Below are positions 17,065-25,805 of a stretch of 64,000 nt of DNA, one piece after another. The notes beneath the pieces were generated by a model. The model was given only the letters and a program-made list of their open reading frames with translations. It searched no databases and had not been told where the DNA came from. Each line of letters begins with the position of its first letter. Position 1 is the stretch's first letter. Source of the stretch: Pseudomonadota bacterium (GTDB lineage: Bacteria; Myxococcota_A; Polyangia; Polyangiales; Polyangiaceae); assembly GCA_023402175.1 (NCBI GenBank), contig JAEXCN010000577.1, positions 1-64,000 of the forward strand, given 5' to 3'. Made by a program: the position numbers and the translations under genes.

Positions 17065-17745
17065 TCAGCGGTTTTGCGCTGCCGCGGCCGGGTGCTCGAG
17101 GCGCGCCATGATCTCGGGCGCGACGTGATAGCTGACGATGCCGGCGAGGAGCCCGGCGAAGACCCAGACGGCGAGCGGTGCGCCGGACGGAGTCGCTCGC
17201 ACCTTGCTCGACGCGGTGCCGGGCACGATCACCGTCCTCGGTTGCGACGCGGCTGGACGCGCCGGACGGAAGTGCGGGATCGGCGGAGCGCCGGCCGCGG
17301 GGGTCGGCTTCGGCGTGCGAAGAGCGCGCGCGCCCGGGAGGACGTCGAGCCCGTCGCGGTCCATCGCCATCGTCGGACTCTCGTCTTCGAAGTCGTCCTC
17401 ACGATGACGGACGACGGGCGGGTTGATCGCGCCCATGTACGGCGTCGGAACGATCTCGTTGCGATAGAGGTCGGGCCTGCTCACGGGCGTCCGCAACCGA
17501 CGGCCGGGCGCGGGCGTCGAGATGTGCGGCATGCCCGGAGGTGCGGGCGTCGAGACGCGCGTCGCGCCGCTCGGCACGGGTGTCTGCACGCGCGCGGGCG
17601 GGGGCGGGGGCGGCTTCCGGACCCGCGGCTTTCCGAGGGCGAGCGATCCCGTCCCGGCCTGCGGCTCGCCGTTCGCGGGCGCATGGGCCTTCGCTTCGCC
17701 GGTGAAGCGAAGCTGGCGCGAGTTGCCCGGCAGGACGAAGGACAT
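17065..17745 (-). CDS. Proline-rich single-pass membrane protein, unknown function
   Basis: 226 residues. The first 30 residues look folded (MSFVLPGNSRQLRFTGEAKA). A long Pro/Ala/Thr-rich stretch follows with several STPAPPG and TPVPSG-like repeats, then one membrane segment near the C-terminus (PLAVWVFAGLLAGIVSYHV). No ribosome site is visible before the ATG at 17745. An upstream frame from GTG 17848 reads coding-like (VRILATNPDHPKILDD, then REAERLVRAVL) but is out of phase, so the true N-terminus or a frameshift is uncertain. The family is not recognised. Confidence 0.55.
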   Translation of the reverse strand: MSFVLPGNSRQLRFTGEAKAHAPANGEPQAGTGSLALGKPRVRKPPPPPPARVQTPVPSGATRVSTPAPPGMPHISTPAPGRRLRTPVSRPDLYRNEIVPTPYMGAINPPVVRHREDDFEDESPTMAMDRDGLDVLPGARALRTPKPTPAAGAPPIPHFRPARPAASQPRTVIVPGTASSKVRATPSGAPLAVWVFAGLLAGIVSYHVAPEIMARLEHPAAAAQNR

Positions 17746-18244
17746 GGAGGCACGGTGAACGGAGCACGGCGCGTACCAGCCGCTCGGCCTCGCGATCGTC
17801 GAGGATTTTGGGGTGATCTGGGTTGGTAGCGAGGATCCTCACACTCACCCACTGGATCGACGAACCACCAGGCGAGGGAAGCTCCCCGCGTTACACGCGG
17901 ACTCGCGGACTCGCTGATGCTCGGCGGCGTTTCTGGGCGGGCTCGCTCCGACGACGCGCGACCGGCCGAGGTGCCTGTCGCAATCGCTACCTCTGCCGCA
18001 ACCGCTGCCCGTCGCGTCGATAGATGCATCCTGCACGCGCCGACCCGGGCACGGCGCCGAAGCGCGGCCGGACCGACGTGCATGCTGTGTCGGGTCCGCG
18101 GCCCAGCTCGACGCGAGCGCAACGTCCCGTTCATGCGCATGTTGACCGGACGCCGCAGGCGCTCCGGACCGCTACCAGACGCTGGCGTCCCCTGGTAGAA
18201 ACCGTTTCCCCTCGCGCCAGGCGCGCCAGGTGAGATCCCCCACG
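17746..18244 (+). other. Intergenic region upstream of ileS
   Basis: About 500 nt. Apart from a coding-like minus-strand stretch at about 17759-17848 that may belong to the neighbouring Pro-rich gene, no gene is supported. It should hold the ileS promoter. No tRNA or riboswitch could be recognised. Confidence 0.4.
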
Positions 18245-21200
18245 ATGACCAAGCCCACGCCCCGCTTCGACAAGGTCCGTCCCGAGCTCGACTTCCCGCG
18301 CGAAGAGAGCGAAACCCTCCAGTTCTGGAAGGACGCCCGCATCTTCGAGAAGTCGCTCGCCCGGACCGAGAAAGGTGCGCCGTTCGTCTTCTACGAGGGC
18401 CCGCCCACTGCGAACGGCCTCCCGCACAACGGGCACGTGCTCACGCGCGTCATCAAGGACCTCTTCCCCAGGTACAAGACGATGCGCGGCTACCACGTCG
18501 CGCGGAAGGCCGGCTGGGACACGCACGGGCTTCCGGTCGAGGTCGAGGTCGAGAAGGAGCTCCGGATCCACGGCAAGGCCGCGATCGAGCAGTACGGCGT
18601 CGAGCCCTTCGCGAAGAAGTGCATCGAGTCGGTCTTCCGCTACACGAAGGAGTGGGAAGAGCTCACGAACCGCGTCGCGTTCTGGGTCGACCTCGAGAGC
18701 GCGTACGTCACCTATCACCGCTCGTACGTCGAGAGCGTCTGGTGGGCCCTCTCGGAGCTCTTCAAGAAGGGGCTCCTCTACAAGGGCCACAAGGTCGTTT
18801 GGTGGTGGGCGCAGGGCGGCACCGCGCTGTCGTCGGCCGAGGTCGGCCTCGGGTACAAGGACGTCGACGATCCGTCGGTTTTCGTGGCGTTCCCCTTCGA
18901 GGACGCCCCCGAGAAGCGCGCGCTCGCGGTCTGGACCACGACGCCTTGGACCTTGCCGTCCAACATGTACGCGGCGATCAATCCGAAGTTCGAATACGCC
19001 GTCGTAAAGGGCGATCCCGAGAAGGTGAAGGCCGGCTGGGCGAAGAAGGCGCTCGAGCGTGAGCTCGTCGTCGCGAAGGACCTCGTCGACACGATCGCGA
19101 AGAAGCTCGGGACGACGCTCACGGTCGTCGAGACGATGCCCGCGACTCAGCTCATCGGGAAGAAGTACCTCCCGCCGTTCGGCCTCTTCGCGAAGGAGGC
19201 CGAGGACACGACGTGGCGCGTGATCGGCGCCGACTTCGTAACGCTCGACGCGGGCACCGGCATCGTCCACATCGCGCCGGCGTTCGGCGAGGATGACTTC
19301 CAGGCGCACCGCAAGCTCGTCGGCGGCGAGGCGAAGATCTTCTGCGCCGTGAAGTCGGACGGCACGTTCATCGACGCGATGGCGGACGTCGGCAAAGGCT
19401 ACGCCGGCCGCTGGGTGAAGGAGGCCGACAAGGATCTGACCGAGGACCTGAAGGAGAAGGGCGTCCTCGTCCACGCCGAGCAGTACCGCCACCCGTATCC
19501 GTTCTGCTGGCGCTCCGACAACGATCCGCTCATCCAGCTCGCACGTCCTGCCTGGTACATCCGCACGACGCAGCTGAAGGACCAGGCGATCGCGAACAAC
19601 CGCGCCGTCCAGTGGTTGCCCGAGCACATCAAGGAAGGTCGCATGGGCGACTTCCTCGCGAACAACGTCGACTGGGCGCTCTCGCGCGAGCGTTACTGGG
19701 GCACTCCGCTCAACGTCTGGGTCAACGACAAGACGGGCAAGATGGAAGCTCCCGCGAGTGTCGAGGAGATCCTCGCGAAGAACCCGAAGGCCTTCGATCA
19801 CTGGCACGAGGCGAAGAAGAAGGACCCGACGCTCAGCGATCACCTGATGGTCCACAAGCCGTGGATCGATCAGGTCACCTGGGAGAACCCGGGTGAGGAG
19901 GGCACCTATCGTCGCGTGCCCGAGGTCATCGACTGCTGGTTCGACTCGGGCTGCATGCCATTTGCGCAGTGGGGCTTCCCGCACAAGGGCCACGAGGCGT
20001 TCAAGCGCAGCTTCCCGGCGGACTTCATCAGCGAAGCGATCGACCAGACGCGCGGGTGGTTCTACTCGCTGCTCATGATCTCGACGCTCGTCTTCGACGA
20101 GGACACGCAGAAGCGTTACGGGCTCGCCCCCGTTCGACCCATCCCGCACCCGTACAAGACGTGCATCGTCCTCGGTCACGTCTCGGACAAAGAAGGGAAG
20201 AAGGAGTCGAAGTCGAAGGGCAACTACACGCCGCCCGACGTCATCCTCGACAGCGTGAAGATGGACTTCGCCGTCCTCGACGAGAAGGACGTCGACGGCG
20301 TGCCCGCGAAGGAAGGCGTCGCGTACATCGCGCGCGAGGACATGGAGGGGCTCGACCTGCAGGAGGGCGCGAAGATCCGCGTCTTCGTCCCGGCCGAGGT
20401 GTTCGCCGATCAGCGCATGAGCGGTGAGCGCACGGTGCGCGAGCTCACCGTGCAGCCGCACAAGAAGCTGAAGCGCCGTGTCGTCGTCCTCCACGCGAAC
20501 GACCGCGAAGCGATCGGCGCGACGCCGACGTCGAAGAAGGACGTGGCGCCCGTCGAGGTGCCGCGCCTCCCGAACGCCGAGCGCGTGACGCTCCTCGATC
20601 CGGCGACGCCGGCGCCGGGCGCTGACGCGTTCCGCTGGTTCTTCTACGCATCGAACCCGCCGTGGTCGAACACGCGCCACTCGCTCTCGAACGTCCGCGC
20701 GCTCCAGAAGGAGACGCTCGTCAAGCTGCGGAACGTGTACTCGTTCTTCACGATCTACGCGAACATCGACGGCTTCGATCCTTCGCAGCCCGCGGGCGAT
20801 CCGAAGAAGCGCCCCGAGATCGACCGCTGGATCCTGTCGGAGCTCCACCTGCTCGTCGACGCGGTCACGAAGGACCTCGACGCGTACGATCTCTACACCG
20901 CGACGGGCCGCATCACCGCGTTCGTCGACGCGCTCTCGAACTGGTACGTGCGCCGCTCGCGCGATCGCTTCTGGGCGCCGCTCGAGTCGGACGGCAAGCT
21001 CGGCGCCGACAAGCGCGCCGCGTACGAGACGCTGTTCGAATCGCTCACGACGCTCGCGAAGGTGATGGCTCCGTTCACGCCGTACCTCGCCGATCAGATC
21101 TGGCGAAACCTCGTCGTGAAGGGCCAAGGACGCGAGAAGGGGAACACGAGCGCCGAGAGCGTGCACCTCGCCGAGTGGCCGACGCCCGATCCTGCGCTCG

Positions 21201-21961
21201 TCGACGCGGGGCTCTCACGCACGATCCACGCGGTGCGCGATCTCGTGAGCCTCGGGCTCCAGGTCCGTACGCAGGCGAAGCTGAAGGTGCGCCAGCCGCT
21301 CTCCGTCGCGAAGTTGATCCTCGCCGATGCGACGCTCGCCGATCGCCTCGCGCCGTACCTTCCGATGGTCGCCGACGAGCTGAACGTGCTGAACGTCGAG
21401 GTGCTCGTCACCGACGCGGACCAGTACGTCACGTACAAGGTGAAGCCGAACTTCCGCACCCTCGGACAGAAGGGGATGGGGAAGCAGGCCCAGGACCTGA
21501 AGAAGTCGATGGGCGCGATGCCGCCGGCCGAGGCGCAGGCGCTCGTCGCCACGCTCCTCGCGAATGGTAAGGCGACCGTCCATGGCGTCGATGTCGACCG
21601 CGAGGATGTCGAGGTCGCCTTTGATGCGAAGGAAGGCTACGCCGCCGCGGGCGATCGCGTCGGCGTCGTCGTCCTCGACACGCGTCTCGACGATCAGCTC
21701 CGCGATCTCGGGTACCTCCGCGAGCTTCTGAACCGCATCCAGACTGCGCGCAAGGACATGGGCCTCGACTTCGTCGATCGGATCAACGTCGTCGTCGCTG
21801 GCACGGATCGGACGAAGCGCGTCGTATCTGCGAACGAGAAGACGATCGGCTCCGAGTGCCTCGCGCTCTCGGTTTCCTTCAGCGACGATCATCCGGGGGC
21901 GAGCGCCCGCGAGGTCGACGTCGAAGGCGACGCCGTTCGCCTTGCGATCACGCGCGCCTGA
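18245..21961 (+). CDS. ileS: Isoleucyl-tRNA synthetase
   Basis: 1238 residues from ATG 18245. Class I motifs are HNGH (61-64, the HIGH site, in PPTANGLPHNGHVLTR) and ESKSKGN (654-660, the KMSKS loop). The editing domain and a C-terminal tRNA-binding region (LRELLNRIQTARKDMGLDF) are present. The sequence around HNGH and DTHGLPVEVEVEKEL resembles the eukaryote-like type 2 enzymes, which lack the C-terminal zinc finger; none is seen here. About 120 extra residues separate KSKGN from DAFRWFFY (about 672-790), where a short linker is usual. It is a housekeeping gene transcribed alone. Confidence 0.96.
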   Translation: MTKPTPRFDKVRPELDFPREESETLQFWKDARIFEKSLARTEKGAPFVFYEGPPTANGLPHNGHVLTRVIKDLFPRYKTMRGYHVARKAGWDTHGLPVEVEVEKELRIHGKAAIEQYGVEPFAKKCIESVFRYTKEWEELTNRVAFWVDLESAYVTYHRSYVESVWWALSELFKKGLLYKGHKVVWWWAQGGTALSSAEVGLGYKDVDDPSVFVAFPFEDAPEKRALAVWTTTPWTLPSNMYAAINPKFEYAVVKGDPEKVKAGWAKKALERELVVAKDLVDTIAKKLGTTLTVVETMPATQLIGKKYLPPFGLFAKEAEDTTWRVIGADFVTLDAGTGIVHIAPAFGEDDFQAHRKLVGGEAKIFCAVKSDGTFIDAMADVGKGYAGRWVKEADKDLTEDLKEKGVLVHAEQYRHPYPFCWRSDNDPLIQLARPAWYIRTTQLKDQAIANNRAVQWLPEHIKEGRMGDFLANNVDWALSRERYWGTPLNVWVNDKTGKMEAPASVEEILAKNPKAFDHWHEAKKKDPTLSDHLMVHKPWIDQVTWENPGEEGTYRRVPEVIDCWFDSGCMPFAQWGFPHKGHEAFKRSFPADFISEAIDQTRGWFYSLLMISTLVFDEDTQKRYGLAPVRPIPHPYKTCIVLGHVSDKEGKKESKSKGNYTPPDVILDSVKMDFAVLDEKDVDGVPAKEGVAYIAREDMEGLDLQEGAKIRVFVPAEVFADQRMSGERTVRELTVQPHKKLKRRVVVLHANDREAIGATPTSKKDVAPVEVPRLPNAERVTLLDPATPAPGADAFRWFFYASNPPWSNTRHSLSNVRALQKETLVKLRNVYSFFTIYANIDGFDPSQPAGDPKKRPEIDRWILSELHLLVDAVTKDLDAYDLYTATGRITAFVDALSNWYVRRSRDRFWAPLESDGKLGADKRAAYETLFESLTTLAKVMAPFTPYLADQIWRNLVVKGQGREKGNTSAESVHLAEWPTPDPALVDAGLSRTIHAVRDLVSLGLQVRTQAKLKVRQPLSVAKLILADATLADRLAPYLPMVADELNVLNVEVLVTDADQYVTYKVKPNFRTLGQKGMGKQAQDLKKSMGAMPPAEAQALVATLLANGKATVHGVDVDREDVEVAFDAKEGYAAAGDRVGVVVLDTRLDDQLRDLGYLRELLNRIQTARKDMGLDFVDRINVVVAGTDRTKRVVSANEKTIGSECLALSVSFSDDHPGASAREVDVEGDAVRLAITRA

Positions 21962-21984
21962 TCTGGTCGCGTCGCTTACCTGCA

Positions 21985-22010
21985 GGCTCGTGCTCGTGTG
22001 AGCACGAGCC
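21985..22010 (+). terminator. Perfect 11-bp hairpin after ileS
   Basis: GGCTCGTGCTC (21985-21995) and GAGCACGAGCC (22000-22010) pair perfectly around a GTGT loop. It begins 24 nt after the ileS stop. No T-tract follows. Confidence 0.7.
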
Positions 22011-22348
22011 GCCGGCACGTCGTTAGCAACAGCACGTGATGCGGTCCGATGTACTCAGGGCTCGAGGACGAACATTCTCGTCTGCTCACGGGATCGAGCA
22101 ACGGCGCGCGTCGGATTCGTCGATCTGAAACGGCGAACGACCGTCAAGCATGATCCTTGCGGTCCAAGAAAGTTGACGGAGTAGCGCGCAGGCAGCGTCG
22201 TTGCTTGCTCGCGCCGGATCATTTTTTCGATCGTCGGCGTTCGATCGAAGTCCACGACCATGAGCGCTCTGATATACCTCGTCACCTAGTGCACGGGGTG
22301 GGGTGACCGTGCATGGTGATCAACCGGCTCCACGGAGAAACCGGGGGA
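22011..22348 (+). other. Intergenic region, relatively AT-rich
   Basis: About 340 nt between ileS and the next gene. A minus-strand open frame of 76 codons (22055-22285) has weak third-position GC preference and no family match, so it is not called. The stretch around 22215-22300 (GGATCATTTTTTCGATCG) is the most AT-rich part and probably contains the promoter of the downstream gene. Confidence 0.35.
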
Positions 22349-23659
22349 ATGTCGACGCAGACGAGCAAAGCGAAACGCATCGACGTGCTGCCGAAGAAGC
22401 CTTCGGTCGCACGCGCAGAGATCGTCGACAAGGCTACGCGTGGCCGCTTCGAGGCGGAGCTCGACGCCGCTCTGAAGCGAAAGCCGACGAGCGAAGTGAA
22501 GCTCGGAGGCGCGCTGCGCGCCGTCGGTCGTCTGAGTCCGGCGCTGCGGAACACGCTCGTCGAAGCGGCGCAGGTGATGGTGCGCCGTGGCTCGTACGGA
22601 CGCGAGCTCTACACAGCGACGATCCGGACGCTGGGCGAGGCCGAAGAGAAGCACCTGCCCGCGCTCTTGAAGTCGGCGCTCGCTGCCGACGACGCCGGCG
22701 GCAACGCCACCTTGAGCGCCGCCTCGTTCTGTCGTGACGCTTCGCTCGCCGCGCCGCTCGCGAAGCTCGCGGCGAGCCGGCAGTCGCATCTCGCGTTCGG
22801 CGCGGAGACCGCACGCGTGTGTCGGCGCGAGTCGAACGGCGCGCACCTCACGGCGATCGCGCCGATGATCAAGGAGAGCCATCGCATCTCGTTGTGCGTG
22901 GACCTCTTCGTACCGCTCGCTCGCAGCGCGCCGATCCCGGTGCACGTCGGACCTGCGCTCGGTGTCCTTCGCGGAGCCGAGCGTCACCTCGGGCGCTGGC
23001 TCGTCCTCGCCGACGTCGCGACGAAGGCGGGAGATGACGGTCCGCTCCTCGAGGCCACGCAGAAGGCTCAAGTCGGACCGACCAGCGCTCGTGCAGCGTG
23101 GTCGCTCGTCGCGTGGGCGCTCTCGCAGACGAAGGCCAGCGTCGTTCCCGACGCGCCTCCGGTTCCGTCGCCGTCGACACGGCCCACCGTCGAGCTCGTT
23201 GCGCGCCTCTCGGATCGTCCGAGCGCGGACCGTGACACGACCTTCCTCTTCCGCATGGCTCAGGCTCGCGCGACGAGCTGCAAGCCCATGCTCGAAGCCG
23301 TCGCAAAGACTGTTCCGCTGACGGACGAGGTTGCGGTTCGTGCGGCTTCGTACCTCGCGCGCGATCACGGCCGTGAGGACATGAAGGAAGCGCTCGTCGA
23401 TTGTGCGCGGAACGGCAAACGGGATGAGCTTCGCGGTCTCGCCGTGGCGGCGCTCTGGGACTCCGGCTCGGGGCCCACGCGCGCCGAGACCCGGGAAAAG
23501 GCGCGCGATCTTTCGGATGAGCTCGTTGCCTCGCGCTGCCTTTCGAGTGTCGCGTGGGGTGCGCTCGTTCGCGCCGCGCACGCGAGCCAGCGCGACTCCG
23601 ACTTCGTCATCGTGACGGAGACCCCGCTCCGCTGGATCCAGTGGGGTTGGCTCGAATAG
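22349..23659 (+). CDS. Alpha-helical (HEAT-like) repeat protein, unknown function
   Basis: 436 residues from ATG 22349; ATG 22313 in the same frame is possible. No signal peptide. The whole protein is built of Ala/Leu-rich helices in pairs (LGGALRAVGRLSPALRNTLVEAAQ, LPALLKSALAADDAGGNATLSAAS, YLARDHGREDMKEALVDCARNG), suggesting a HEAT/armadillo-type solenoid in the cytoplasm. A hairpin directly overlaps the 3' end. No catalytic motif is seen, and neighbours give no functional hint. Confidence 0.72.
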   Translation: MSTQTSKAKRIDVLPKKPSVARAEIVDKATRGRFEAELDAALKRKPTSEVKLGGALRAVGRLSPALRNTLVEAAQVMVRRGSYGRELYTATIRTLGEAEEKHLPALLKSALAADDAGGNATLSAASFCRDASLAAPLAKLAASRQSHLAFGAETARVCRRESNGAHLTAIAPMIKESHRISLCVDLFVPLARSAPIPVHVGPALGVLRGAERHLGRWLVLADVATKAGDDGPLLEATQKAQVGPTSARAAWSLVAWALSQTKASVVPDAPPVPSPSTRPTVELVARLSDRPSADRDTTFLFRMAQARATSCKPMLEAVAKTVPLTDEVAVRAASYLARDHGREDMKEALVDCARNGKRDELRGLAVAALWDSGSGPTRAETREKARDLSDELVASRCLSSVAWGALVRAAHASQRDSDFVIVTETPLRWIQWGWLE

Positions 23660-23678
23660 AGCGCTTTGAGCGCTCTGG
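23660..23678 (+). terminator. Hairpin at the end of the helical-repeat gene
   Basis: AGAGCGCT (23660-23667) pairs perfectly with AGCGCTCT (23671-23678) around a TTG loop, starting within one base of the stop codon. Confidence 0.6.
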
Positions 23679-23752
23679 CCTGACGCGCCCGAGTACGAGC
23701 GCTCATCGTCGCTCGGAGCGGCCGCGAAGTTTGTGACGCGCTCCGCTGGCCG

Positions 23753-25705
23753 ATGGGCCGCGCGTCAAATAGACTTTCTGGGTTGTCTTCGCGCGCTCAA
23801 TCGCGAACGCAGGGACGGACCCTGCTCTTCGCAGTCCTCGCCGCGGCTCTGAGTGGTGTGTCGGCCCACGGGGTCGCGTCCGCGCAGGAGAAGGCGGCGA
23901 AGAACGTCCGCTCCGACACTTCGCTCGGAGGTTCGGCGACGCTCCCGCCGATCACCGAGCGCATCACGCTCGTCGCGGATCTCGATGACGATGACGCGGA
24001 TGACCGTCCCGACGCGCAAGGTGACGTCGTTCCTCCGGCGGCGCGCGTCGACCTCGTGACGCTCGAAGCGCGCTTCGTCGGCGCGACGTTGAGCCCGGCC
24101 CGCGGCCGCGAGCACACGCGGCTGCTCGCAAACGGCAAGCTCCTCGGCTGGGGTGAGCGCCTTCCCGCCGGCGCGCAGCTCCAAGGCCTCTCTCCTGGGC
24201 GATCGGTCCTCCTCGCGCGATGGCCGAACGGCCGCGAGACGGGCGTGGCGGTCGACGTGCATTCCGTCGGGATGCGTGACGGTCACAAGCGCACCGTCGA
24301 CATGGCGATCGAGCGTGCGTCGCTCCAGCGAACGCCGCCGGCGCGCGTCGATCTCGACGACGTCGATCAGGTCATCGACGATCCGGATGTTCTTCGCGTC
24401 GTCATCAGCTCGCCCGGAGGAGAGTCGCTCGGCGCGATCGCCGTCGAGTCGATCGACGCCGACGGTGGCTCGCTCGACACGATGACCGAGCTATCCCTCG
24501 CGCGGACGGCGTGCGGAACCGACGCCGCGAGCGATCTCGTGTGCCTCGCTTCGGCCCCGCTCCGGTTCGTCGTCGACGACGTCGACCGACGGCATCCGCT
24601 CGTCAGCGCACGTTCGATCAAGGCCGAGGTCGGCGGCGCGATCGTCGTGCGCGATGCGAAAGGGAAGAAGCTGCAGGCGATCCGTGTCGCCGGTCCGCGC
24701 CGTACCGCGGCCGGACCGATCGGGCGCTACCGAGTGTCTGTTCGGCCGATCGTCATGCGCCTCGCTCCGGGAGGCGCTCCGTCGGTCGGTGGCAACGATG
24801 CAGGCGCGACCCTTGCGATCCGGCAGGAGCTCGCGGCCGCGTCGTCGACGTGGGGGCAGTGCGGGCTGACGTTCGGACCGACCTCGCAGATGGACGTGAA
24901 GGTCGTGAACCCGCCGCCGCCGTACCTCGTCGCGTTGGGGGATGACGTCGGTCTGCCGGCGAGCGGCGGAGACGTGCGGCTGCGGGTCGAGGGCAAGCCG
25001 CTCACGTTCTCGACGAAGAAGGGCTGGTCGACGCGGCAGGCGGCGCTCGAGCTCCAGCGCGTCGCCGAGAAGGCGGGCTTCAAGGCATCACTCTCGGAGA
25101 ACGCGCGCATCTCGTCCGGCGCAGCGCCGAGCGTCGACGTCGCGCTCCGGAGAGCCGACGGGCAGCTCGCGACCGCGGAGCTCCTTTCATCGTCGGATGC
25201 AACGATGAGCGTGAGCGTCGGCGCCGTCGACCTGAGCGATGGGCTCCAGCATTTCGGCGACACGGACTCGGTCGCGGGGACGCTCGAGGAGCGCGCGCTC
25301 GTGAAGGCGGTCGACGATGGCGACCCGCGCACGATCGAGGTCATCGTCGTTCCGTTCTTCGGCGGTGGTGGCCGCATCGGCGAGTCGTTCATCGGGAGCG
25401 ACGGCTCCAGCATGCGGAACGTCGTCATCATCGATCGCGCTGGCGTTCGCGCCCGCAGGACGAGCCTCACGCTCGCGCACGAGCTCGGCCACGTCATCCT
25501 CGACGAGCCGGGGCATCCCGACGACTACGGCATCGACACGCCGACGCTCCTCATGGACTCGGACGCGTCCGATGCGTCGCCGTTCGGTCCGCGGCGGCTC
25601 CCCATCGACGACTGCGCGCGCGCGATCCGCCAGTCCGGCCCGGGCGCGCGCATCCCGCTCCTCACGGAGTGGAAGCTCGCTCCGCTCAAGTACGCGACCC
25701 GCTGA
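23753..25705 (+). CDS. Secreted zincin-like putative metalloprotease
   Basis: 650 residues. The N-terminus is a long signal peptide (RTLLFAVLAAALSGVSAHGVASA). Residues 576-588 read HELGHVILDEPGH, an HExxH zinc motif with a third possible ligand His588, and LLMD (about 599-602) could serve as a Met-turn. Spacing between HExxH and the third His is seven residues, not the five of classical metzincins. The N-terminal 500 residues are beta-rich with Asp clusters (ADLDDDDADD, DLDDVDQVIDD) that could bind calcium. No lipobox. Probably secreted; substrate unknown. Confidence 0.75.
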   Translation: MGRASNRLSGLSSRAQSRTQGRTLLFAVLAAALSGVSAHGVASAQEKAAKNVRSDTSLGGSATLPPITERITLVADLDDDDADDRPDAQGDVVPPAARVDLVTLEARFVGATLSPARGREHTRLLANGKLLGWGERLPAGAQLQGLSPGRSVLLARWPNGRETGVAVDVHSVGMRDGHKRTVDMAIERASLQRTPPARVDLDDVDQVIDDPDVLRVVISSPGGESLGAIAVESIDADGGSLDTMTELSLARTACGTDAASDLVCLASAPLRFVVDDVDRRHPLVSARSIKAEVGGAIVVRDAKGKKLQAIRVAGPRRTAAGPIGRYRVSVRPIVMRLAPGGAPSVGGNDAGATLAIRQELAAASSTWGQCGLTFGPTSQMDVKVVNPPPPYLVALGDDVGLPASGGDVRLRVEGKPLTFSTKKGWSTRQAALELQRVAEKAGFKASLSENARISSGAAPSVDVALRRADGQLATAELLSSSDATMSVSVGAVDLSDGLQHFGDTDSVAGTLEERALVKAVDDGDPRTIEVIVVPFFGGGGRIGESFIGSDGSSMRNVVIIDRAGVRARRTSLTLAHELGHVILDEPGHPDDYGIDTPTLLMDSDASDASPFGPRRLPIDDCARAIRQSGPGARIPLLTEWKLAPLKYATR

Positions 25706-25805
25706 GCCGCTCGCCCGCACCTTGCGCCGCATACGAGTCGGAGGAAGTGGCGCGCCATCGCGTCGCCGCAGCTCAGCGATCTCGTCGGGGCCGCGATGTC
25801 GGCGG

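Noticed and set aside
18131..21166. Very long open frame (about 1000 codons) on the minus strand
   Set aside because: It is the mirror of ileS, with Arg/Val/Asp/Leu-rich nonsense composition; ileS on the plus strand has all its motifs.
22055..22285. 76-codon minus-strand frame starting MTRYIRALMVVDFDRTP
   Set aside because: Somewhat protein-like, but third-position GC is much lower than in real genes here, no ribosome site, and no recognisable family. It could be a foreign small gene; left uncalled.
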